Of a stretch of DNA of 58,739 bases, positions 34,832 to 41,907 are shown one piece after another. The number at the start of each line of letters is the position of its first letter. Position 1 is the first letter of the stretch. Position numbers and translations under genes: made by a program. Under the pieces are notes generated by a model. The model had not been told where the DNA came from. It saw only the letters and a list, made by a program, of their open reading frames with translations, and made no database searches. The DNA is from Scybalousia_A sp964542225 (GTDB lineage Bacteria > Bacteroidota > Bacteroidia > Bacteroidales > P3). Where the stretch lies: the NCBI GenBank assembly GCA_964542225.1, contig CAZITO010000005.1, positions 1 through 58,739 on the forward strand. Direction: 5' to 3'.

Positions 34832-34854
34832 CAAAACCATATTGACAAAATTTT

Positions 34855-34926
34855 GCTTTCGTAGTTTAATGGATAAAACTTCGGATTCCGGTTCCGACAA
34901 TGAGGGTTCGACTCCCTTCGAAAGTG
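34855..34926 (+). tRNA. tRNA-Arg (anticodon CCG)
   Basis: Cloverleaf by hand: acceptor GCTTTCG with CGAAAGT (one G-T pair), D stem GTTT/AAAC, anticodon stem TCGGA/TCCGA around loop TTCCGGT with anticodon CCG, T stem GAGGG/CCCTT around TTCGACT, discriminator G. CCA is not encoded. It reads CGG codons. Confidence 0.93.
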
Positions 34927-35077
34927 CAAAAAAACGCTGACTCGGTATGAGGTGCATTTTTTTACAAGCATTAAATCTCTCCTTTGCAAATTTGCATTTA
35001 CCCATGTCAAACAAAAATCACTCCTCTACCCTATAATTATCTATTTATCACTATTGTAATATCATCAAATAAGGATA

Positions 35078-36496
35078 TTAAATTTTGTCCAAAGATACTA
35101 TGTTTTCTATGTGATGGGTGTGAGGAAACATATCTACGGGCTGTATTTTTGTTACGCTGTATTTGGAGGAAAGAAGTTTTAAATCTCTTGCCTGAGTGGC
35201 AGGGTTACAAGAAATGTAAACTATTCTTCGTGCCGAGGTATTCAATATTTGATTTATCACCGTTTCCGCCATTCCGCTTCTTGGAGGGTCTGTTATAATG
35301 ATATCGGGAGAAAGATTTTGTTTGATAAAATCCTCATTCAATACCTTTGCCATATCACCGGCATAGAAAAAAGTATTGTTTATATTGTTTTCCTTACTGT
35401 TTATTCGTGCATCCTCCACAGCGTCCTCCACATACTCTATTCCGACAACCTTTTTTGCCTTATCGGCTATAAAATTTGCTATCGTACCTGTGCCTGTATA
35501 TAGGTCATAAACAACGTCCTCTTTCTGTATATCAGCCATTTGAGCGGCAAAAGTGTATAATTTAAGAGCTTGAGGAGCATTGGTTTGATAAAATGTTTTG
35601 GGCCTTATTTTAAATTGCAGAGGTTTCCCTTTCTCTTGCTGGAAACGAGGCATATATTCCATTATATGGTCTTTGCCATCAAAAACAATAAATTCTTGGT
35701 CGGAAAGAGAATCATTAAGTTTGGTATTTATGCAATATTGTAAAGATGTTATTTGAGCAAAACGTTGTTTTAATGCACTCATAACATCGTTTATTATATT
35801 CTTATCCTCCAAAGCAAAAACCACAACAACCATCAAATCATTGTTTTGAGTGGTTCTTATGATAAGATTTCTCATAATTCCGCTATGTTCCCTTATGTTG
35901 TAATAAGGTATATGTTTTTGCGTTGTATAATCTCTCAAAAAGTTACGTATTTCATTGGATATATCCGCCTGCAAAACACATTTTTCTATGTTAAGCACCT
36001 TATCAAACAAACCACTTATATGAAAGCCCAAAGCCGACTCATCTGCTTGCCCTTTTACAAAATCTTTTTTCCACGCTCGAGAAGAAAAAGTAAATTCCAA
36101 CTTGTTTCTATAGTAATAAATATTGTCCGAACCCTCTATTGGAGAAATATTTTGACAAGATATTCCGCCAATACGTTCCAAATTGTCTATTACTTGCTGT
36201 TGTTTGTATTTTTTTTGCCATTCATAGTCCAACATTTGCCAAGAACAACCTCCGCAATCATCAAAATGAGGACACTTAACCTCCACTCTTTTGTCTGAAA
36301 AAGATTTGATTTGTATAACTTTTGCCAAACAAAAACTATGCTTTTGCTTATAAACCAAAGCCTCTATAACATCTCCGGGTACCACCTTAGGCACAAAAAT
36401 AACCTTATCCTCATGTCTTAATATGGCATTGCCTTCGGCAGCAAAACCCTCCACAAGAGCATCCTCTATAACGTATTGTAATTTCTTCTTTCTCAT
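35078..36496 (-). CDS. rlmD: 23S rRNA (uracil-5-)-methyltransferase, RlmD/TrmA family
   Basis: SAM-dependent m5U methylase. I use the ATG at 36496: it opens into the TRAM domain (EDALVEGFAAEGNAIL), while 24 further upstream codons look unlike the family. Iron-sulfur cysteines lie in CPHFDDCGGCSW and a later Cys. The SAM motif is YDLYTGTGTIANF, and the catalytic Cys is in YISCNPATQARDL near the C-terminus. Many Bacteroidota carry several paralogs of this family, so the target nucleotide (23S rRNA U1939 or another) is inferred. The gene is isolated between bL34 and the tRNA. Confidence 0.88.
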   Translation of the reverse strand: MRKKKLQYVIEDALVEGFAAEGNAILRHEDKVIFVPKVVPGDVIEALVYKQKHSFCLAKVIQIKSFSDKRVEVKCPHFDDCGGCSWQMLDYEWQKKYKQQQVIDNLERIGGISCQNISPIEGSDNIYYYRNKLEFTFSSRAWKKDFVKGQADESALGFHISGLFDKVLNIEKCVLQADISNEIRNFLRDYTTQKHIPYYNIREHSGIMRNLIIRTTQNNDLMVVVVFALEDKNIINDVMSALKQRFAQITSLQYCINTKLNDSLSDQEFIVFDGKDHIMEYMPRFQQEKGKPLQFKIRPKTFYQTNAPQALKLYTFAAQMADIQKEDVVYDLYTGTGTIANFIADKAKKVVGIEYVEDAVEDARINSKENNINNTFFYAGDMAKVLNEDFIKQNLSPDIIITDPPRSGMAETVINQILNTSARRIVYISCNPATQARDLKLLSSKYSVTKIQPVDMFPHTHHIENIVSLDKI

Positions 36497-36603
36497 ATAA
36501 ACAAAAGTATATAGTTCTTTTCTAAAAATACAAACAAAAAAGCGAACAGTAACACATTCTTGTATCACTGCTCACATAATTCTTAATAAACTACAAGCAT
36601 TTA

Positions 36604-36750
36604 CTATCTTTCGTCAGAAACGGTAAGTTTTTTTCTTCCGTGTCTGCGTCTTGCATTCAATATTTTTCTTCCGCTTGCGGTAGACATTCTTAATCTAAAC
36701 CCGTGTTTATTAACTCTCTTTCTTCTCGAAGGTTGGAATGTTCTTTTCAT
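36604..36750 (-). CDS. rpmH: 50S ribosomal protein bL34
   Basis: A 48-residue, Arg/Lys-rich protein: MKRTFQPSRRKRVNKHGFR at the start, then RMSTASGRKILNARRRHGRK, the universally conserved bL34 sequence. The short tail KLTVSDER is typical of Bacteroidota. It is a structural protein of the large ribosomal subunit. Confidence 0.97.
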   Translation of the reverse strand: MKRTFQPSRRKRVNKHGFRLRMSTASGRKILNARRRHGRKKLTVSDER

Positions 36751-36860
36751 CTCTGTATATGTTTCTTTTGTTTTCTATAAAAAAATAATACTCAAAATTT
36801 GATTTGCAAAGATACTACTTTTTTATGAAACCACAACATTTTTTATTTTTTTTTGTTTTT

Positions 36861-36892
36861 TTGTTGTTTTTGCAAATAATTATATAACTTTG
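36861..36892 (+). promoter_or_regulatory. Promoter upstream of the cobalamin riboswitch
   Basis: TAACTTTG (36885-36892) is a consensus -7 box; TTG elements lie 18 and 21 bases upstream in a T-rich tract. Transcription would begin about at the first riboswitch base. Confidence 0.65.
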
Positions 36893-36902
36893 CAAACTGA
36901 TT

Positions 36903-37085
36903 TTGTGGTTTATCGGTGCGTTGTGTATGTTTCCGATAATTAAAAGGGAAATAGGTGAGAGTCCTATACAGTCCCGCTGCTGTGAGTCTCAACAAAAGAG
37001 ATTTGAAACAACCAAGCCACTGTTTTTTCAAAAAAGAATGGGAAGGCGTTTCAAAGAGAGACAAGTCAGAAGACCTGCCATGAAA
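36903..37085 (+). promoter_or_regulatory. Cobalamin (AdoCbl-type) riboswitch
   Basis: The conserved blocks occur in order: ATCGGTGCG, AAAAGGGAA, GGTGAGAGTCC, CAGTCCCGCTGCTGTGAGTC, GCCACTG, GGGAAGGCG and the B12 box AGTCAGAAGACCTGCC. It should repress the downstream surface protein when cobalamin is plentiful. An AT-rich hairpin (AACAAA/TTTGTT at 37122-37140) followed by nine T before the gene may be the expression platform. Confidence 0.93.
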
Positions 37086-37233
37086 GAGTCGATTTTGTTA
37101 AATCTTCGAGGATTGAGATAAAACAAAAAAAGTGTTTGTTATTTTTTTTTATTTACTTTTCTTCTGAGAGGTTTTTATCATTTTCGACTATATAGTTTAA
37201 GAAATATAACTAAGTAAAAAATATAGAAAAACG

Positions 37234-38865
37234 ATGAAGAAAAGTATTTTTTTTATATCCTTATGTGTTTTATTGGGGTTGAATTTGAAAGCACAATATG
37301 ACGGAGCCGTTGGTACTGAAGGCTGTCAGGCAATAAATCAAAACGATAGCAGAATAGTATCATGGGCTATAGGAGTGGAGGTAAATAGAGGCTATTGGGA
37401 CTATGGCGATAACAGAATAGTTACCTATGGCGAGCCTTATATGGCATTGGGCAAGCCCGATTCCACAACTACAAGAGCCATTTCATTGGGAGAAGGTGGT
37501 ACGGCTTTGATTACTTTTGACAGGTCTATAGTAAATGGCGAGGGCAAGGATTTTGTAGTTTTTGAAAACGCTTTTGGTACTACTTTTTTGGAATTGGCTT
37601 TTGTGGAAGTAAGTTCTGATGGTGTCAATTTTTTTAGATTTCCAAATCAAACCACATCTTTTCACAACCCCGACAGCACAACCGAGGGACGCGGAGCAGA
37701 ACGTTACAACAATCTTGCCGGCAAATATGAGCTGGGCTGGGGAGTCGGTTTTGATATTAATGAAATAGAGGATAATGAATTATTGGACAAAAACAATATT
37801 CGTTTTGTGCGTTTGGTGGATGTTATCAATGGAGTCAGTACAGACAGCGAGGGCAATATTATTTATGACGGAGTTTCTTGGGCAACTTATTCTCAAGGTT
37901 TTGACCTTACGGGTATAGGCATTATAAACGGAGGAGAACCTTATAAGGTGGCAGATTTTGAGAATTTGGCCTTGCAAACAAACTCTTTTGAAATCATTGA
38001 TTTAAATAACTATACAGAACAAGAGGGAGAAATTTACTATAAAAACAACATTTCCGAAGAACTCAACTTTTTGGGAACGTTATATTATTCTTATGGTTTT
38101 CCCATGTCGGTAGGTTTTGGCGTTAGCAACGTTTCCGATACAAACTCAACCATAAACGGCAATAGCGAATATCGTTCTGCTTACTACATTTCCGCTCCTT
38201 TGTATGCCATGGAGGGAGAAAATCACAATTATTTGATTGCTTATTATGATGCTTGGACGGAGAATCAACACAATATAGTAAAACGTACAGATAATCAACC
38301 ATTTTATCCACTTGGTTGCTATGTTGCCAAATCACTTGCAGCATTTGAAGATTTGGAAGCTTCTACAACAGAAAACCTTTATTTCAAAATCATAGCAACA
38401 GGTTACAACACAGAAGGAAACATTACCGACACAGCTCAAATATATCTTTATGATGCAAATAATAATATTGCTAATTTAAAAGATTGGAGATATCTTAATT
38501 TGGCTTCTTTGGGTGAGGTAAGCAAAGTGGTATTTTCTTTGGAATGTAACGATAGTTATGTGTCAAATTATTTTTGCATAGATAATTTTGTTTATACCTA
38601 TAATAATGTTTCTGCAAACGAGAATATTGTGGCAAATAACACTGAAATCAAAATGTATCCAAATCCTGCAACAAATTACACAACCATAGAAACGACAGAA
38701 AACGGCAAATTGCAAATCTTTGATATGCATGGTCGTTTGGTAATGAGTAAAGATTTGACAATGGGTGCAAATCAAATAAACATCCAAAACTTACAACAAG
38801 GTACTTATTTGATAAAAATAATTGCTTCTTCTCAAATTACTTCCAAAAAATTGATAGTAAAATAA
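37234..38865 (+). CDS. Riboswitch-controlled T9SS surface protein with DUF4465 domain (candidate cobalamin-binding)
   Basis: Signal peptide 1-20. An N-terminal beta-sandwich (about 22-240) has FVVFENAFGTTFLELAFVEVSSDG. A DUF4465 domain (about 248-465) has SAYYISAPLYAM, LYFKIIATGY and the hallmark YFCIDNFVYT. The C-terminal T9SS domain has MYPNPATNYTTIET and TYLIKI, ending KLIVK. The upstream cobalamin riboswitch ties it to B12 acquisition. From memory, DUF4465-type proteins occur in cobalamin loci of gut Bacteroides as surface B12-binding proteins (BtuH-like), but those are lipoproteins beside btuB; this one is T9SS-sorted and alone. Binding is inferred, not seen. Confidence 0.82.
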   Translation: MKKSIFFISLCVLLGLNLKAQYDGAVGTEGCQAINQNDSRIVSWAIGVEVNRGYWDYGDNRIVTYGEPYMALGKPDSTTTRAISLGEGGTALITFDRSIVNGEGKDFVVFENAFGTTFLELAFVEVSSDGVNFFRFPNQTTSFHNPDSTTEGRGAERYNNLAGKYELGWGVGFDINEIEDNELLDKNNIRFVRLVDVINGVSTDSEGNIIYDGVSWATYSQGFDLTGIGIINGGEPYKVADFENLALQTNSFEIIDLNNYTEQEGEIYYKNNISEELNFLGTLYYSYGFPMSVGFGVSNVSDTNSTINGNSEYRSAYYISAPLYAMEGENHNYLIAYYDAWTENQHNIVKRTDNQPFYPLGCYVAKSLAAFEDLEASTTENLYFKIIATGYNTEGNITDTAQIYLYDANNNIANLKDWRYLNLASLGEVSKVVFSLECNDSYVSNYFCIDNFVYTYNNVSANENIVANNTEIKMYPNPATNYTTIETTENGKLQIFDMHGRLVMSKDLTMGANQINIQNLQQGTYLIKIIASSQITSKKLIVK

Positions 38866-38932
38866 GAAGCAAACAAATTCTTTTTACAACCCCTTACCTC
38901 GTAAGGCGTTAGTAAAAAAATTACAATATAGT

Positions 38933-38985
38933 GTTAGGGGAGAGAAATAGTGTTTATCTTTATTTTCTCTCTCCTAACCATTTTT
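38933..38985 (+). terminator. Terminator after the riboswitch-controlled gene
   Basis: GTTAGGGGAGAGAAATA pairs with the downstream arm ending CTCTCTCCTAAC, with one bulge, followed by CATTTTTAT. Confidence 0.85.
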
Positions 38986-39239
38986 ATATCATTTGTTTAA
39001 ATAGGTTATAATGTGTTTGCATCCGTTCATAAATTATTTAGACGCAAAAAAATATAAAGGTTATTATAATTTATCTCTGTCTTTACCCTATAAAAAGAGA
39101 AAAAAAATAACGACTCTCCCCCATCTTAACTCATATAACTCATAATAAACTGTCAAAAAATAAAAAATAACTGCTTTGCCATATGCTAACTCATAACAAC
39201 CTGTGCCAACCTATCAAAAAGAGGCAAAAAAACAGCAAT
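38986..39239. other. Gene-free spacer with degenerate repeats
   Basis: AT-rich. The last ~110 bases contain degenerate phrases like those at the window start (TAACTCATA, CCAACCTATCAAAA). The final AAAAACAGCAATATCGG resembles the approach to copy C (AAAAACAGCAAAATCGG), so the flank is partly shared between copies. No ORF is credible. Confidence 0.5.
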
Positions 39240-39699
39240 ATCGGTTTACTGATTATCAATGAGTTACAAAATAAAAAGTTGCACGCGTTTGGTCAGGTCA
39301 AAGAATCTTCGTAACTTTGCATAGAGAAATACCCCTATCACAAAATTTTCAATTTTCATCCTTATAACTACTTGATAATCAATAAAAACGAAACGGCGTT
39401 TTATTTTATCGAAACGCCGATTCGTCGAAATGAATCGGCGATTCATTTTCGCGAAACGGCCTAAGAAAAAATTTTTTCCTTAAAAAACCGCTCGAAAACG
39501 CTGATTTTCACAATTTTTGCCCGATTTTGACCCTTCAAAAAACCTTAACCCACTGATAATCAGCAATAGCACCCCTATTTTTAACTTTTTAGTGTATATC
39601 AATTAAATTTCCCAAAAAAATATTTTTCGGCTCAGGCTCAGCCTGTTTTATTGGGCAAAGCCGTTACTTTTTGGCTTTCTTTAAGCCTGTTTTCGTAGG
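39240..39699 (+). repeat. Dispersed ~430-bp intergenic repeat, full copy B
   Basis: Alignable with copy A over its whole length with scattered substitutions and few indels; the promoter boxes, all three TGATWATCA sites and the competing GC hairpins remain. The long hairpin has one mismatch (GGCGATTC in the 3' arm), and CGGGC has changed to CGGCC, which breaks the outer pairing, so this copy may be decaying. The last 55 bases equal positions 1-55. Confidence 0.9.
39288..39319 (+). promoter_or_regulatory. Promoter TTTG-N20-TAACTTTG inside repeat copy B
   Basis: The boxes are identical to those in copy A with the same 20-base spacing, although seven or so bases around and between them differ. 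That is consistent with selection on the boxes. Confidence 0.72.
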
Positions 39700-39872
39700 G
39701 GCAAAGCCACACCCGTTGGGTGGTTTTATAAGGGCAAAGCCATTACTTTTTTTTATGGATTTGTATATAAATCAAATATAAAGAAAGAAAAAATTCGCCC
39801 TATTTTTATTGTTTTTATGATTTATTTTCAATAATTTTTTATCTAATCAGAGTGTCATATATAAAAAAATGT
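39700..39872. other. Spacer between repeat copy B and the DUF262 operon
   Basis: Contains two more GCAAAGCC-type motifs (39701, 39734) and a small hairpin CCACACCC-GTT-GGGTGG (39708-39724). The rest is AT-rich with no gene. Confidence 0.5.
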
Positions 39873-39880
39873 TACCTTTG
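39873..39880 (+). promoter_or_regulatory. -7 promoter element (TACCTTTG) of the DUF262 operon
   Basis: TACCTTTG fits the consensus; the -33 box is weak. It lies 34 bases before the first ATG of the split leader ORF and 312 bases before the first DUF262 gene. Confidence 0.55.
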
Positions 39881-39986
39881 CAACTCGATGAGATGGTATT
39901 TTTTACAAAAATTATGAAAAATAATAGGGCAAATATAATGGTTGAAACTGTTGCATCAGCGTGTAACACTACTTTTCAACATTTTA

Positions 39987-39993
39987 CCCCCCC
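39987..39993. repeat. Homopolymer tract, seven C
   Basis: Lies in the overlap of the two leader frames. The preceding context (TTTTA) resembles that of the C8 tract at 16877. Confidence 0.85.
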
Positions 39994-40146
39994 GCTATGT
40001 ATAATAATGTGGAGGCATTCTCTTCGCTAAAAATCAAAGAGTATTTTAATTATTTTCTACAATCCTATTTTTTTGAACAACAAATAAAAAAGTTGTCAAG
40101 GTGGGAGGGTATTAAAAATTATCTTATGGTGGATGATAGGTTTGTT

Positions 40147-40176
40147 TATAAATATAAATATAAATATAAATATAAA
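40147..40176 (+). repeat. Hexanucleotide tandem repeat (TATAAA)5
   Basis: Five perfect units encode alternating Tyr-Lys at the end of the leader ORF and stop 15 bases before the first DUF262 start. Changes in copy number would keep the frame but alter spacing to the next gene. Confidence 0.92.
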
Positions 40177-40191
40177 TAAATTATATAAGAT

Positions 40192-41907
40192 ATGAGTACA
40201 ACAATAACACTGCAAGAGTTTTTAGACAAGGGAAAAACTTTTGTAATCCCTGCCTACCAAAGAGGTTATGTATGGGGTAAGAACCACGAAGGCAAAAAAA
40301 ATTCGGTAGAATATTTGATTGGAGACTTGCTTAGCAAGTTTCGAGACAATAAGAAGATATTTTTGCAAGGTTTCACAGTTACAGAAAAAGAAAAAGAAAT
40401 AATTCTTATTGACGGGCAACAGCGAAGCACTTTTTTATATTTATTGTTGAAATATCTTGGTTATAGAGAAAATTTTACAATAAACTATGATGTAAGAGAA
40501 AAGTCACATAATTTTCTAATCGATATAAATAACTTTTTTGAAAGTAACGACTTTGTTGAAAATGAAAAAGAAGAATACCAAGATATTTATTTTTTCAAAA
40601 AAACTATGCGCATTATTACAGAAAATTTGCAAGACATAGACAAACAAAAATTTTTACACTATATAACAGAAAATATTAACTTTCTTTATATAAATATACC
40701 AGAGCAGCAAGCAACAAAAATATTTACCATGATGAATGGTAATAAGGCTCAAATGCAACAAGAAGAAATAATTAAGGCAGAACTCTTACGTTTGGCTTCT
40801 CTTCATGGAGATACAAAATCAAATGAAAATAAAGACTGTCATTATTTTGAACAAGAGTGGGAATGCAATATGATAAGAAGCCGATATGCAAGAGAATGGG
40901 ATAAATGGTTGCGTTGGTGGAATGATGAAAACGTCCGCTCGTTATATGGTTGCAACAACAATATGGGTTGGTTAATACCTTCGTATTTGCAAAAAAAATA
41001 TAAGCAAACAGATACTTTAACATTTGAGTATTTTAAAGAAGCTTGTCTAAAAGACGAAACTTCACTCCAAGCAAAACAAACCTTTGACGGCCTACGCAGA
41101 TTGCAAAAAAGATTTGAAGACGCTTATAATGATTATAAAACATATAATATGATAGGGGCTATTTTGCGTTTGAGTTCCAATGATGAAAACAAAAGAAAAT
41201 TTATACAATACTATTTTGTTAAGGATAAAAGAGATAAGAGAGATATTAGCATACAAGATTATTATAAACTTGTTTCCTTGAAAATGACGCATGATGAGAT
41301 AATAGAAGAGAATAAAGATAAGTTTTATGAAAAGTTTAATAATACTTATACCAATTTAAACAATGATTTATTATACGAAAATAAAGATTGTAAAGAATCT
41401 GCCTTTTGCTTGCTTTTGCGTTTGAATATAGAGCAAGATAATAAGCAGGAAAGATGTTTTAATTTTGATATTTGGGAAAATCGCTCATTAGAACATATCT
41501 ATCCTAAATCAAAAGTTCTGCACAAAGACGGACAAGGCAACCTCTTAAATGGAAATAATGAGAAAATTAAGGATAAAACAGAGAGCGACTTTATCTGTAG
41601 AGAAACCATAACAAAAGACAAGTGTACAACAACGGAACATAGTATAGGTAACCTTGTTTTGCTTTATAAAAATGAAAATTCAGCATTTAATAATAATAAC
41701 TTCCTTACAAAGAAAGAGATGTTTTTTAATCCAAATAAAAAGGAATTGATAAAAAGCAAACAACTACTTCATACCGTTTGCGTATTTGCAGAAAAGGAAA
41801 AATGGACTGGAGAATCTATTGCAGAAAACAAAATGAAGATTATGAAACAATTTGAAGAAGATTATAATGAATTAAAAACGAAATTTAATTATGGAGAACA
41901 AGATTAA
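40192..41907 (+). CDS. DUF262-DUF1524 protein (GmrSD-like, probable nucleotide-dependent nuclease)
   Basis: The DUF262 N-terminal domain has IPAYQRGYVW (19-28) and IDGQQRST (73-80), the ParB/Srx-like motif that binds or hydrolyses NTP. A helical middle region follows. The C-terminal DUF1524 HNH nuclease has SLEHIYPKS (His435), IGNLVLL (Asn487) and an Asn-rich end (about 500). The family includes type IV restriction enzymes such as GmrSD and BrxU and the phosphorothioate-dependent SspE. Length 571 matches single-chain members. The next gene overlaps by 17 bases. A role in phage or modified-DNA defence is inferred. The start is ATG in very AT-rich sequence with no ribosome site. Confidence 0.88.
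   Translation: MSTTITLQEFLDKGKTFVIPAYQRGYVWGKNHEGKKNSVEYLIGDLLSKFRDNKKIFLQGFTVTEKEKEIILIDGQQRSTFLYLLLKYLGYRENFTINYDVREKSHNFLIDINNFFESNDFVENEKEEYQDIYFFKKTMRIITENLQDIDKQKFLHYITENINFLYINIPEQQATKIFTMMNGNKAQMQQEEIIKAELLRLASLHGDTKSNENKDCHYFEQEWECNMIRSRYAREWDKWLRWWNDENVRSLYGCNNNMGWLIPSYLQKKYKQTDTLTFEYFKEACLKDETSLQAKQTFDGLRRLQKRFEDAYNDYKTYNMIGAILRLSSNDENKRKFIQYYFVKDKRDKRDISIQDYYKLVSLKMTHDEIIEENKDKFYEKFNNTYTNLNNDLLYENKDCKESAFCLLLRLNIEQDNKQERCFNFDIWENRSLEHIYPKSKVLHKDGQGNLLNGNNEKIKDKTESDFICRETITKDKCTTTEHSIGNLVLLYKNENSAFNNNNFLTKKEMFFNPNKKELIKSKQLLHTVCVFAEKEKWTGESIAENKMKIMKQFEEDYNELKTKFNYGEQD

Larger units (their letters stand above)
39914..40179 (+). pseudogene. Frameshifted leader ORF of the DUF262 operon (poly-C split; possibly phase-variable)
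   Basis: Two overlapping open frames are joined at a seven-C tract. The first (ATG 39914, stop 40028) ends 10 codons after the tract. The second (ATG 39997, stop 40177) opens right after it. One extra C would fuse them into one 88-codon ORF that ends 12 bases before the first DUF262 gene. The joined protein has a short N-terminus, a central helical part (FSSLKIKEYFNYFLQSYFF) and a C-terminal (Tyr-Lys)5 tail from a hexanucleotide repeat. I recognise no family. It may be a phase-variable gene in the off state, a decayed gene, or a sequencing length error in the C run. Confidence 0.45.

Noticed and set aside
34780..35014. Two overlapping ORFs of 71-76 codons on the - strand across the tRNA
   Set aside because: They are the antisense of tRNA-Arg and its flanks; the sequence SLSEPESEVLS is a well-known artefact of ORF calling over tRNA genes.
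36497..36568. Upstream start of the RlmD/TrmA-family gene
   Set aside because: The extra 24 residues are hydrophobic and Cys-containing and unlike the family, while the ATG at 36496 starts at the TRAM domain.
39100..39235. Possible CRISPR-like array from repeated TAACTCATA/CCTATCAAAA phrases
   Set aside because: Unit length and spacing are irregular, units are short and degenerate, and no cas gene is nearby.
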